Made by a program: the position numbers and the translations under genes
Notes under the pieces: model-generated
Seen by the model: the letters and a program-made list of their open reading frames with translations, nothing else
Told to the model about the DNA's origin: nothing
The model's database searches: none
Part shown: in pieces, positions 43,695-52,716 of the stretch
Position numbering within the stretch: position 1 is the first letter of the stretch
How the letters are laid out: the number at the start of each line of letters is the position of its first letter
Source: Gp1-AA133 sp964641665
GTDB lineage: Bacteria > Acidobacteriota > Terriglobia > Terriglobales > Acidobacteriaceae
Direction: 5' to 3'
Length of the DNA stretch: 64,000 nt
Assembly: GCA_964641665.1 (NCBI GenBank)
Contig: CAZXKO010000013.1
Coordinates: forward strand, 62,001-126,000

Positions 43695-45220
43695 CCTTCT
43701 GCCCGTCGAGATAGAACGTCACCGCACCCATCTGGTCGGTGCGGTAGGTTGCCGTGCCCAACCCTTCCAGACGCCTCAAAGTTTCGATCCGCGGATGTCC
43801 AAAGGCATTTCTTTGAGCTGCTCTGCGTGTCGACGCTGATGCAGTTGGTCGCGCCGTGACCCAGAGCAAGACTCCCGACGCACGCCGACCCAGAAATCGC
43901 GTTAGCCGTCCCGCAATCATGCGCAGATCGAGCGCATCTGCGCTACTTGTGGCGCCAGAGTCCGGTCGAAGTCCGTCGACTCCAGGTGCCGCAGCCCGCG
44001 CAGGTAAGGCTGCGAAGTCCTCTCCAACACCGGAATTGCAATCGCCGCCACGATAAACATCGCCAGAAACGTCAGCTGAAAGCTCGGCCCCAGAAACATT
44101 TTCGGATCGGCCACCATCAGCCCCGGCCCCGCCGCGCCCAGCGCGTTGAGCATCGACCGCTCCCGGTATAGCAGCCGCACTCCCAGATACACCGTGAGCA
44201 TCAACACCGCGCGCCACACCGGAGGCCCCACCTCCGTCACAAGCGCATACCCCGCGCACAAGACCACCGTTAGCCCGCTCTCCAGCCCGTCCCCCAACCG
44301 CATGCGCCGCATGAACCAGAACACCACAAACGCGAGGATGCTCACATTCATCCCCGACATCACCAGGATGTGATACGTCCCCGAGCGCTGAAAATCCGTC
44401 TTCGTATCTGGAGTCAGAACGCGCTCTCCCCGATCACCGCTGCATCCATCAGCGCCGCGTCCTGCGCTCCCCAGAGGGCGTGGATCTTCCGCACGACGCT
44501 GTGGTGGACGCGATCCCGCCACGCCCCGATGCGAGTCCCCACGAAGCCTGGCAGCACCTCGATCGTGGCAGCCCGCGCCGACCCCAGCGCGACGATCCCG
44601 TTATCGGCCAGGTAGCCGCGGTAGTCGAACGCCCCCGGATTGCGGAAGTTCCGCGGCATCCTCAGCTTCGCCGGAAAACGCAGCCGCTCGCCGTAGCGGA
44701 ACACCCGCATCGGCGCCGTCTCGCCACCCTCCTCGTATTCCGGATCTGACTCCTTCGAATAAATCCCCAGCCGCAGACCCGCGCGAATCGCCCTCGCAGA
44801 CTCACCAGCGCCGACCTCCTCCGTCTCCAGGTCAATCGACTCCCGCCGCCCGCCGAACCCTGCCGCGCGAATCTCGCCTTGCCGCGTCACGTGAGCCGTG
44901 ACGAACGTCTTGTCTCCGTCGGCAAACGCACCGATCTCCAGACCCGGGACCTTCTCTTCGCTTCGCAACTGAATCCCAAGCGCGCCTATGAAGAAGAGCG
45001 CGCCCAATGCAAGCGAGAATCCCAGCCACACCCGCCGCCGCGCAAAGTACCAACCTGCCCCCAGGAACCCGACCGCCGCCACCACCCACCACGAATCCGG
45101 ACGCCATGCATGCGAACCCGCGACAATGTCTGCGCCATAAGCAAACGCCGCCCATAACAACGGGCGGCGCGGTGGCTTCAAGGCTCGAGGGACCGGCGTA
45201 ACTGACTTCGATAACGACAC
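43666..45220 (-). pseudogene. comEC: Broken ComEC/Rec2 DNA-uptake channel gene
   Basis: ComEC forms the inner-membrane channel for incoming single-stranded DNA. The first 268 codons are intact (signal helices and the N-terminal beta domain, then ALMDAAVIGESAF). A TGA at 44414-44416 ends this frame just where the family reads GEDAFLTPDT. The next frame continues with LTPDTKTDFQRSGTYHILVM, the start of the competence domain, and runs to 43917. A second frame change occurs near 43930. The rest of the membrane domain and most of the C-terminal metallo-beta-lactamase domain are missing. Only its final strand survives, with NAFGHPRIETLRRL and TDQMGAVTFYLDG. One missing base explains the first break; a deletion of several hundred bp is needed downstream. 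Confidence 0.85.
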
Positions 45221-45256
45221 TGCTTCCGTCGAGGAACTACCTTCGACAGGAAAGCT

Positions 45257-46579
45257 TCAGCGCACCAGCTCGACCACACTCTCGATGTGGTAGGTCTGGG
45301 GAAACAAATCCATCAGATGGACCTGCTCGACCCGGAATCCTCCGGCCGTCAGCGCCACCAGGTCACGCGCCAGCGTCGCCGGATCGCACGAGACATACGT
45401 CACCCGCCGGGTCTCCAGCTTCGCCAACTCGCGCGAAACGCGCTCTCCGAGCCCGGCCCGAGGCGGATCCACCACCACCAGCTCCGGACGCACCTTCGCG
45501 CCCTTGGCCGCCAGGTAGTCGTCCACCGTCGCGCGCACCGCTTTCCCGTTCGGAGGACAATTGTATTTAAGGTCGCCCGCCGAACCTTGTGACGACTCAA
45601 CCGCCACGATGTGACGGAACGACGCGCCCAGCGCCAGGCTGAACAATCCCACGCCCGCGTACAGATCGAGCGCCAGCTCCCCCGACCGGTTCCCAGTCAC
45701 GACCTTCACCAGTTCCTCCACCAGAAACCGGTTCACCTGGAAGAACGCTCCTCCGCTCACCCGGAATTGCGCGCCTCGAGTGCGGTAGCGGAACTCGCCC
45801 GCTCCAAGCGTCCAGTCCGGCTCCTCGTTGACGACTCCCTGTGCGCCACGCGCCAAGCCGGTATTCTGCGCGAACACATGCACGCTGACCACTTCCGGCA
45901 GCTCGGCACGCAACCGCTCCGCCAACGCCTGCCCGGACTTTGTCCGCCGCGCTTTATCCGCGTGCGGGTCGCCATGCAACTCAACCTGCAGCCTGGTGTC
46001 ATCGTCGTTCGCGAACAGCTCGACCTCGCGCAGCTCCGCCGGAACCTGCCCGTTTCGTCCCAACTTCCACAGCGCCTCGATCGCTCGATTGATTAGCGGC
46101 GAGCTGATCGGACACGCCTCCACCGCCAGCACCTCGTGCGACGACCCCTTGAAGTACCCCAGCGTGAAGCCGCCCTCGGCGCGCACCTGCAGCCGCGTGC
46201 GATTGCGGTAGTTCCACGGCGGCGAGGCATGCACCGCGATCTCGGACGCCAGTTCCAGCTTCGCCAGCCGCCGCAGGTTCTCCCTCAGGATGGCGGCCTT
46301 GATCGCCAGCTGATGTTCGTAGCCAGTGTGCTGGTAGTGGCATCCGCCGCAGCGCTGGAAGTACGGGCAGTGCGCGTCGATCCGTCCCGCCGACGCCTCC
46401 AGAATCTTCTCCACGCGCCCGCGCGCGAATCCCGGTTTCTGTTCGGTGAGCGTGGCGTCAATCTTCTCGTTTTCGAGGACGAACGGCACGAAGACAGCCT
46501 TGCCGCGTCCCTTTTCGTCGGCCGGCAGGCGGGCGAGTCCCTCGCCGCCGTAGATAAGCTTTTCGATTGTGAGGTCCAA
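45257..46579 (-). CDS. rlmD: 23S rRNA (uracil-C5)-methyltransferase, RlmD/TrmA family
   Basis: This 440-residue SAM-dependent RNA methyltransferase is likely to modify a uridine of 23S rRNA. It starts with a TRAM domain (residues 1-60) and has an iron-sulfur cysteine cluster in CPYFQRCGGCHYQH near residues 71-84. The catalytic domain shows LALDLYAGVGLFSLALG near 300 and the nucleophile loop VSCDPATLARDL near 397. The start is a TTG at 46579, only 6 nt after TAGAAT, so the mRNA is probably leaderless with a TTG start. TrmA-type tRNA specificity cannot be excluded. Confidence 0.9.
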   Translation of the reverse strand: MDLTIEKLIYGGEGLARLPADEKGRGKAVFVPFVLENEKIDATLTEQKPGFARGRVEKILEASAGRIDAHCPYFQRCGGCHYQHTGYEHQLAIKAAILRENLRRLAKLELASEIAVHASPPWNYRNRTRLQVRAEGGFTLGYFKGSSHEVLAVEACPISSPLINRAIEALWKLGRNGQVPAELREVELFANDDDTRLQVELHGDPHADKARRTKSGQALAERLRAELPEVVSVHVFAQNTGLARGAQGVVNEEPDWTLGAGEFRYRTRGAQFRVSGGAFFQVNRFLVEELVKVVTGNRSGELALDLYAGVGLFSLALGASFRHIVAVESSQGSAGDLKYNCPPNGKAVRATVDDYLAAKGAKVRPELVVVDPPRAGLGERVSRELAKLETRRVTYVSCDPATLARDLVALTAGGFRVEQVHLMDLFPQTYHIESVVELVR

Positions 46580-46663
46580 GAGATGATTCTATGGCATAAG
46601 AACAGTCAGCGTCGGGAACCCGCTACGGTAGCAGTCGAGAGTGTCGATGCCGTAGTTGCCTTT

Positions 46664-46770
46664 CTTTGCGATCTTTGCGGTCTTTTCTTTGCGCCCTTTG
46701 CGGTTAAGAGCTTCTTCCTGCCAGAACCACCGAACCCCCGTGATCCTCTGTGCTCTGTGGTTAATCTCTC
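46664..46770. repeat. 9-bp-period repeat tract before the small membrane gene
   Basis: Units CTTTGCGAT, CTTTGCGGT, CTTTGCGCC and CTTTGCGGT run from 46664 to 46704, followed by a looser tract with CCTCTGTG and CTCTGTGG to 46770. The unit CTTTGCGAT-CTTTGCGGT is shared with 23.85 kb. Confidence 0.6.
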
Positions 46771-46854
46771 TTAATAATTCCCGCCCCCCTGTCGATTCTG
46801 CCCGCTCCCATTCGTCCTACCAGTGAAGAAGGAAAACGGCATCAGGAGGCGGTT

Positions 46855-47136
46855 ATGGCAAGCCCACACACAGATCCCAAGACCCTAAAATCCCTCGCCG
46901 GATCGGTCCTGGTCGGCCCCGGACTTTTCATTCTGTTCGGGCACCTGGTGTGGGCCCTCACCCAGCTGAGCCGCCTGGGGATGCTTTCCTCCATCATCCT
47001 GGCCGCCTCGTTTGGTCAGCACCAGCTTTTGCATGTGGCGCTGCGCGTGTTCTGGCCGCTGCTCCTCGTCATCGTCGGAGCCGCGTTGTTAGGGACGGTC
47101 TCCCCGGACAATGCCAAAACCACCGCCCGCGCCTGA
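46855..47136 (+). CDS. Small two-helix membrane protein, unknown
   Basis: This 93-residue protein has two hydrophobic segments (about residues 14-36, GSVLVGPGLFILFGHLVWAL, and about 60-84, VFWPLLLVIVGAALLG) separated by a short loop. I do not recognise a family. AGGAGG lies 6 nt before the ATG at 46855. The frame is clean and the codon use is normal. A G-run hairpin about 60 bp downstream could end the transcript. Confidence 0.7.
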   Translation: MASPHTDPKTLKSLAGSVLVGPGLFILFGHLVWALTQLSRLGMLSSIILAASFGQHQLLHVALRVFWPLLLVIVGAALLGTVSPDNAKTTARA

Positions 47137-47794
47137 TCGGCCCTTCAACCCGTGGTCATTCCGACGCCCCTTCGAAAGACGGGAAACTGGCTTTGAGGGG
47201 GATACCCCCCCTGGTTTTTTGGAATCAGCGGCTTACACAGTGTCCACGGCCAAAATCTTTGGTTTCAAAGAACTTACAGGCAAAATATTCCGGACAAAGG
47301 ACTTAAGTCCGGAAGTTTCGCCTGAGGGACACGTCCCCGGGATTGGCTTATATCTCGTGAGGTACACGTCCTCAGATTGACTTATATCTATGAGGAGTGA
47401 CGTCGGAAAGGACCTGCTCACATCTCGATGTGACAGCAGAAGCCTGAACTTGGTGTGATGTCTGGTGCCCAGGTTCGCGTCCGTTCTTTGGACGCTTAAC
47501 CTTGGTACTGTCTGGATATCAATGCACCCGACTCCGCCTCGGATGTAGGTTCTCGTCATGCCCCACGGTCTGCCAAGCCGAGGGAACTTCTCCCTCTATC
47601 CTGAAACCTAAGATCTGACCCCTAAAGGCCAGATCCAACCCCCGCTCCAGCCCCGCAGGGCGACATAACTTAGCCCAGGGCGTAAGCTCTGGGAAAGCTC
47701 AGCCATGAAAGCCGAGTCCCGTAGGGACGACGCAAAACGAAGCGCAGCGCGAGCCCGCGGGCAAGAGCAGACCGGGCCCTTAAGTCTGACCTTC
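47137..47794. other. 658-bp intergenic region packed with repeats
   Basis: No gene is seen. At 47197-47215 GGGGG and CCCCC flank ATA and are followed by CTGGTTTTTT, a possible terminator for the upstream gene. At 47288-47314 TTCCGGAC pairs with GTCCGGAA. At 47323, 47358 and 47391 a unit of 33-35 bp beginning TGAGG and containing ACACGTCC and CTTATATCT is repeated; the third copy is partial. At 47651-47732 lies an inverted copy of the REP-like modules of 17.9 kb. Confidence 0.6.
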
Positions 47795-50350
47795 CTACAG
47801 CCTGGGATCCACTGGTTCGCTCTCCAGCGCCAGCACTCCGAAGACGCACTCGTGCACCCAGCGCAACGGCTCTTGGTGCACGAAGCGCTCCAGAGCCTCC
47901 AAGCCCAGTGCGAACTCGCGCAAGGCGAGCGAGCGTTTCGCGCCCAACCCACGGCTCCTGAGTCGTCCCAGATTATCCGGAAGCGTGTATTCAGGCCCGT
48001 AAATGATGCGCAAGTATTCACGGCCCCGAACTTTGATGGCAGGTTGTACGAGCCCTTTCCGTGTGTTGACCACGAAATCAAACGGCTTTACGACCATGCC
48101 TTCGCCACCACTCGAAGTGAGTTCTTGCCACCATACGATCGCTTTTCCCTGGTCCGCGGGCTGGGTGAGATCGACGACTTGAAACGGGGTTGCCAATAGC
48201 AATTCTTGATCCGCGTTGCAGATTTGCCGAAGAGTTTCCATGTGCCATCCGTGATCTTTGGAGCTATGCACCTCACCTTCGCTGGCCAGAAGATGAAACG
48301 GGGCTAGCTTTAGATCGCTAAGCGACTGCACCGTCCAGCAATACCGGCGATAGGCATCGACGTAGAGATCTGCTGCCTCCGCTCTTGCTCGATACCGCTC
48401 CAGCAATTCCTGAATCTCGAGAGTATTCAATGCACCAGACAATGCATCAATTGCGGCCGGCAAGGCAGCGCGCGCCGCGGCGCCGGTCGGCGCGTACTGA
48501 CGCCGCAACAATTCCTGTGCCTTGGCAGACCAGGGCATCAACTCGCAATCAAGACAGACCCAGTCCGTCTTTAAGCTCTCCCAAATTCCCGCAGCACCGA
48601 CGGCTTTGCGCACTCGGTCGAGAAACTCGCTCTCGAGTTCGATGTCATTGAAGAATCTTCGACCGGTACGTGTATAGCAGACCCCCGACTCCCCTTCCAT
48701 GACTCCGAAACGTCGACGGGCCGCGTCGGAATCGCGGCAGACCACGACTACCGCGCGCGAGCCCATGTGCTTCTGCTCACAGGCAACCTTGTGTACGCCC
48801 TCGTGAAGGAAGTAGGAGAATGCCTCCTCGGGATATTCGAGCAGTCCCTCCCGCGTGCTGGTTTCGCACGGCGACATCGTGGGAGGAAGATAGATCAGCC
48901 ACTTCGGGTTCGCCGCGAATCGGCTCATCACTTCGAGCGCGGTAATTGCATTTTCTTCCCGAATCGTGATGTTGCGGTGAAAACGGGGGTTGATGATACG
49001 CTTCCCCAGCACATCTTCGATATCCAGCAGTTCGTCCTGCTGCTGCTGAGCCGTTAGCGCGGAAGCCCCGTCTTCTTCCTTCAAGAACGGCTTCGTCGAC
49101 TCGTAGTACGTTCGCAGAGCCGAGACCGACACAAGCTCCTTCTCGGGATACCGCAGTGCCGTCAGCTTGCCCCCAAATACGCAACCGGTGTCGATGTTAA
49201 TGGTGCGATTCAACCACTCTGGATCGGCCACTGGCGTGTGGCCATACACGACCATCGCTTTCCCGCGATATTCAGCGGCCCAGTTGTAGCGGACAGGCAG
49301 GCCGTACTCGTCGGTCTCCCCGGTGGTCTCTCCATAGAGAGCGAAATCGCGCACTTTGCCTGAGCCGCGGCCTTGCATTTCCTCTTTCATTCCCGCGTGA
49401 GCGACCACTAGCTTTCCATCGTCGAAAACGTAGTGGCTGACCAGGTCATCCAGGAACTGGATGACCTTTTGCTTGAACTCCGGAGGCTCCTGATCCAGTT
49501 GATTGATGGAATCGGCGAGTCCATGCGTCAACTGCACGTCTCGGCCCTTGAGCTTGCGCATCAACTTCATGTCATGATTGCCAGGAACGCAGTGTGCGCT
49601 TCCTTCCGCCACCATCTTCATGACCAATCGGAGGACGTGAGGGATCCCGGGACCACGGTCCACGAGATCGCCCACGAATATCGCCTTACGGCCGTTCGGC
49701 GGGATCGCCTTCGGGCCATCCGCCGTCATTTCAATCTGATAGTTGAGCTTGGCAAGCAGCGCACACAACTCGTCGTAGCAGCCGTGTATGTCGCCGATGA
49801 TGTCGAATGGGCCGTGTTCAGCTTTCCGATTGTTCCAAAGCGGCTGTCGTGTGATGGTCGTTGCCGCGATCTCTTCGGGCGATGCAAGTACGAAGACGTG
49901 ACGGAAGCCCTCGCGTTCCAGTCCACGTAGTGAGCGCCGCAGCTGTTGCGACTGATTTCGTATGACGTGGGGTCCAAATTGCCGGTCCGCCCGTGACTGA
50001 TTGCGTTCGTGGCAAAGTTTTTCCGGCAGGTTCAGCACGATGGCGACAGGCAGAACGTGATACTCCCGAGCCAGGGCCACGATCGGCTTGCGAGCCTCAC
50101 TTTGCACGTTCGTGGCGTCCACCACTGTCAACCGCCCGGCCGCCAGCCTCTTGCGCGCAATATAGTGCAGCAGGTCGAAAGCATCATTCGTGGCCGATTG
50201 GTCGTTCTCATCGTCGGAGACCAGTCCCCGGCAAAAATCCGAGGAAAGGGTTTCTGTCGATTTGAAATGCTGACGCGCGAAGGTGGACTTCCCACATCCA
50301 GAGGCGCCAACCATCGCGACCAGAGACAACTCGGGGATCGTGATGTTCAC
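47795..50350 (-). CDS. pnkp: Bacterial polynucleotide kinase-phosphatase-ligase (RNA repair)
   Basis: Pnkp heals and seals broken RNA, mainly tRNA cleaved by ribotoxins. The 851-residue protein has three modules: an N-terminal kinase with P-loop GASGCGKSTF at residues 13-22, a central metallophosphatase with GDIHGC near 183, GDLVDRG near 225 and GNHD, and a C-terminal adenylyltransferase with the likely nucleophile lysine in EQKHMGSRAVVVVCRD near residue 525. The length is close to that of Clostridium thermocellum Pnkp. The GTG at 50350 is preferred because it overlaps the end of hen1 in a GTGA motif; the open frame upstream is in hen1. The ligase activity of such proteins depends on Hen1, so the state of hen1 matters. 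Confidence 0.95.
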   Translation of the reverse strand: MNITIPELSLVAMVGASGCGKSTFARQHFKSTETLSSDFCRGLVSDDENDQSATNDAFDLLHYIARKRLAAGRLTVVDATNVQSEARKPIVALAREYHVLPVAIVLNLPEKLCHERNQSRADRQFGPHVIRNQSQQLRRSLRGLEREGFRHVFVLASPEEIAATTITRQPLWNNRKAEHGPFDIIGDIHGCYDELCALLAKLNYQIEMTADGPKAIPPNGRKAIFVGDLVDRGPGIPHVLRLVMKMVAEGSAHCVPGNHDMKLMRKLKGRDVQLTHGLADSINQLDQEPPEFKQKVIQFLDDLVSHYVFDDGKLVVAHAGMKEEMQGRGSGKVRDFALYGETTGETDEYGLPVRYNWAAEYRGKAMVVYGHTPVADPEWLNRTINIDTGCVFGGKLTALRYPEKELVSVSALRTYYESTKPFLKEEDGASALTAQQQQDELLDIEDVLGKRIINPRFHRNITIREENAITALEVMSRFAANPKWLIYLPPTMSPCETSTREGLLEYPEEAFSYFLHEGVHKVACEQKHMGSRAVVVVCRDSDAARRRFGVMEGESGVCYTRTGRRFFNDIELESEFLDRVRKAVGAAGIWESLKTDWVCLDCELMPWSAKAQELLRRQYAPTGAAARAALPAAIDALSGALNTLEIQELLERYRARAEAADLYVDAYRRYCWTVQSLSDLKLAPFHLLASEGEVHSSKDHGWHMETLRQICNADQELLLATPFQVVDLTQPADQGKAIVWWQELTSSGGEGMVVKPFDFVVNTRKGLVQPAIKVRGREYLRIIYGPEYTLPDNLGRLRSRGLGAKRSLALREFALGLEALERFVHQEPLRWVHECVFGVLALESEPVDPRL

Positions 50351-51743
50351 CGCGTAAACACTCCCATCTGGGTTGGCGCCCCAACCTGAGCATCTTCTTC
50401 TCCAACGGGAAGGAATCGGACTGCGTACCCGAAGCGCCCTGAGACTTGCTGCGACCAGTACTGGAACTGATCCCGCGTCCACTCGAACCGGTGGTCTTTG
50501 TGGCGGAACTGGCCCTTGGGCAGCGCTTCGAACTTCACGTTGTACTCCGAATTGGGAGTCGTTACGATCACGGTCGTCGGACGCGCAGCCTCGAACAGCA
50601 CTCTCTCGAACGCCGCAAGCCGGGGCGGATCTAGATGCTCGATGACTTCAACCACCGTTGCGGCATCGTAGCCAGCAAGTCGTGATCGCGATACATCAGC
50701 GACCCATGCATCAGCTTCAGGCGTTCTTTTAACTTCGCGGGCATGCGATCCAAGCGCAGCCGTTGGCTGGCGATCTCCAGGCTTCGAAATGAAACATCCA
50801 TTCCGACAATCTCTTGGATCTGCTTCTCGTCAAGCAAAGCGCGCAGCAGCTTTCCCTCGCCGCAACCGAGGTCGAGCACTCGCTTTGCTCCCACGGATCG
50901 CAGAACAGCAACCACGGCTCCCAGACGTTGCTGCCAGAGACGGATCGGTTCCTCGATTTTTGCCTCCTCCTCTGTGTTCGCCTCAAGAGTCGCGTCAGGG
51001 TCGGGATTGTCTTCCTCCGCTAATCTCGCCAGTGCCTCACGGGCCAATTGTCGCTGGCGGGGCAGGTAGCGCTTCACGATCGCTTCTTTATGTGGATGTC
51101 CGGCGAGCCAACCTTCCCCCTTGCGCAGCAGTTTGTCGACCTCATCCTTACCCACCCAGTAGTGCTTCTCGGCATCGAGGACTGGGATCAGGACGTATAG
51201 ATGGCGGAGCAAATCTCGCAAGTGGACTTCGCCCTCGAGCGTCACAGAGTAGTACGGTCCCTCACCCCATTCCGGAAACTTGTCGTCCAGCGGAAGGCGT
51301 TTCGCTGTGACCTTGTATCCAAGCGGTTCGAACAGTTCGCGCAACAGGCCATCCCCTCCACGACAGGCCACCACACTCAAGGCTGCGGTCAGCGGGATCT
51401 TCTCATCCGCCAATTCTTGCCTACCCTTGCTGCGACCGGTCATCGCCGTGCCGAGCGCACGACCCATGGCCACGCTGGTGAACGACGACAGAACGTAGGG
51501 GCGGTCGTTTACATACTGGTCGAGCGTTCCGCCCTCACTCGATCCCCGTTTTCCACGCACAAGGCCGATGGGGTCTACGTCCAGCAGGAGCGCCGCCGTG
51601 CAACGCTCCGCTGTCGCTTCCGGGTAGAACAGATGTGCTTTGCCGAATGACAGCTCGAACGAATGGACCTTGGCTGGATTCTTGTGCAGCAGGTATCCCA
51701 GATCGGTTGCCGGTTGATGCGTGGTGGTGATGGTCAACAACAT
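50347..51743 (-). pseudogene. hen1: Hen1-type 3'-terminal RNA ribose 2'-O-methyltransferase, frameshifted
   Basis: Bacterial Hen1 methylates the 2'-OH at the break before Pnkp seals it, which protects the repaired RNA. Frame one (51743 to 50631) encodes the N-terminal Pnkp-binding region and the SAM site VLDLGCGEGKLLRALLD near residue 291. It leaves the family at DHDLL, and a stop follows. The other frame continues the family from about 50676 with VVEVIEHLDPPRLAAFERVL, the metal motif ExxEH, to a stop in GTGA at 50347. One base is missing near 50668-50680. The joined product would be 465 residues, the length of characterised Hen1. The ATG is 6 nt after TATAAT. It is annotated as pseudogene or sequence error; no slippery site is visible. 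Confidence 0.85.
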
Positions 51744-51789
51744 GGCTGGATTATACGAGCTTGTTTGTACCGACCCTTTTTGGCGCCCC

Positions 51790-51849
51790 TCACAGGTGGA
51801 ACAAGCTCAGCCGCGGCAGTCCGTACTTCTCGAGCAGGCGCTTGTGGAC
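51790..51849 (-). pseudogene. 3' remnant of a paralogue of the gene at 51975
   Basis: The last codons read KRLLEKYGLPRLSLFHL before a stop, nearly the same as KRLLEEYGLPRLSLFYL at the end of the intact gene starting at 52712. The two 50-bp stretches (51799-51848 and 51984-52033) differ at five positions, nearly all synonymous, so the remnant comes from a coding copy. The DNA between the two is not coding and carries a G-run inverted pair near 51931-51946. Confidence 0.6.
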
Positions 51850-51974
51850 CGGAATATTTTGCGTATAAGTTCTTTCAAATGAAAGATTTTGAGCGTGAAC
51901 ACTGCCTAAAGCACTGATTCCAAAAGACCAGGGGGTGTACCCCTTCGTGAATAAGTCCTCCCATTTCGGAACCA

Positions 51975-52712
51975 TCACAAATAGAACAAGCTCAGCCGCG
52001 GCAACCCATACTCTTCGAGCAGGCGCTTGTGGATGTACTGTTTCAGCAGCTGGTCGATCTGCGCGGCCGACATTTTGCTGCGGTAGGGGGCGAGTTCGCG
52101 GTCGGCTTGCGCGCGGACGCTGACCAGGTCCTCGTCGGGCGTCGCCGCCAGCAGGCCCGCGAAGAGTTTTTCTTCGAGCACCGTGAGCCGCCGCTCCACG
52201 TCCTCGAGGCGCGCGGCTCTTTTGGCCGTAACTTCGTCGGCAAGGTCCCGGAGCGCGGCTGCCGCTTCGCGGGCCAGCGCCTCGGGCGAAATCGAGGCCC
52301 GGCTCGGCAGCTCGGCGCGCTCCAGCTGGTCGGCATTTTTTCGGAGGAACGCGGCAATCTCCGCTGGATCGAATCCAGCGCTGGCCGACGGTTGCGCCTC
52401 GCCCGCGCTGCCGTCGTCTTTCGCGACTCCCACCGCCGCTTCCTTCATCTCTTCGGCGGCGGCGAGCACTTCCTGCGAGCAGTAGGCGAGGCTGTTCACC
52501 TTCTTCGATTTCGAAGACCGCTGGTCGTAGCGGTCGAAGGCCGCGTCGATGCCGCGCAGCGCGGCTTCCAGCGGAATGCCCGCGTGCTTCCAGGTTTCGA
52601 TCAGCGCCCAGTCGAGCGTGGACAGCAGCAGGATGCCTCCGCGTCGGCGCTGGAAGTGTTCCTCGATTTCGGTGAAGTAGTTGAAGTAGTTTTCCACGAA
52701 TGTCCAGAGCAA
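51975..52712 (-). CDS. Helical protein, unknown, downstream of coaX
   Basis: This 245-residue, mostly helical protein begins TFVENYFNYFTEIEEHFQRRR. It has a Gly/Ala/Ser-rich middle (about residues 95-115) and a long coiled region (LEDVERRLTVLEEKLFAGLL), then the C-terminus HKRLLEEYGLPRLSLFYL. I recognise no family, but the sequence is well formed and looks conserved. A TTG at 52712 lies 4 bp after the coaX stop, so it is probably co-transcribed with coaX. Confidence 0.7.
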   Translation of the reverse strand: MLWTFVENYFNYFTEIEEHFQRRRGGILLLSTLDWALIETWKHAGIPLEAALRGIDAAFDRYDQRSSKSKKVNSLAYCSQEVLAAAEEMKEAAVGVAKDDGSAGEAQPSASAGFDPAEIAAFLRKNADQLERAELPSRASISPEALAREAAAALRDLADEVTAKRAARLEDVERRLTVLEEKLFAGLLAATPDEDLVSVRAQADRELAPYRSKMSAAQIDQLLKQYIHKRLLEEYGLPRLSLFYL

Positions 52713-52716
52713 CGGC

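Noticed and set aside
50631..50720. Programmed frameshifting in hen1
   Set aside because: There is no slippery heptamer or A-run at the junction, and known Hen1 proteins are not recoded. A base error or true mutation is simpler.
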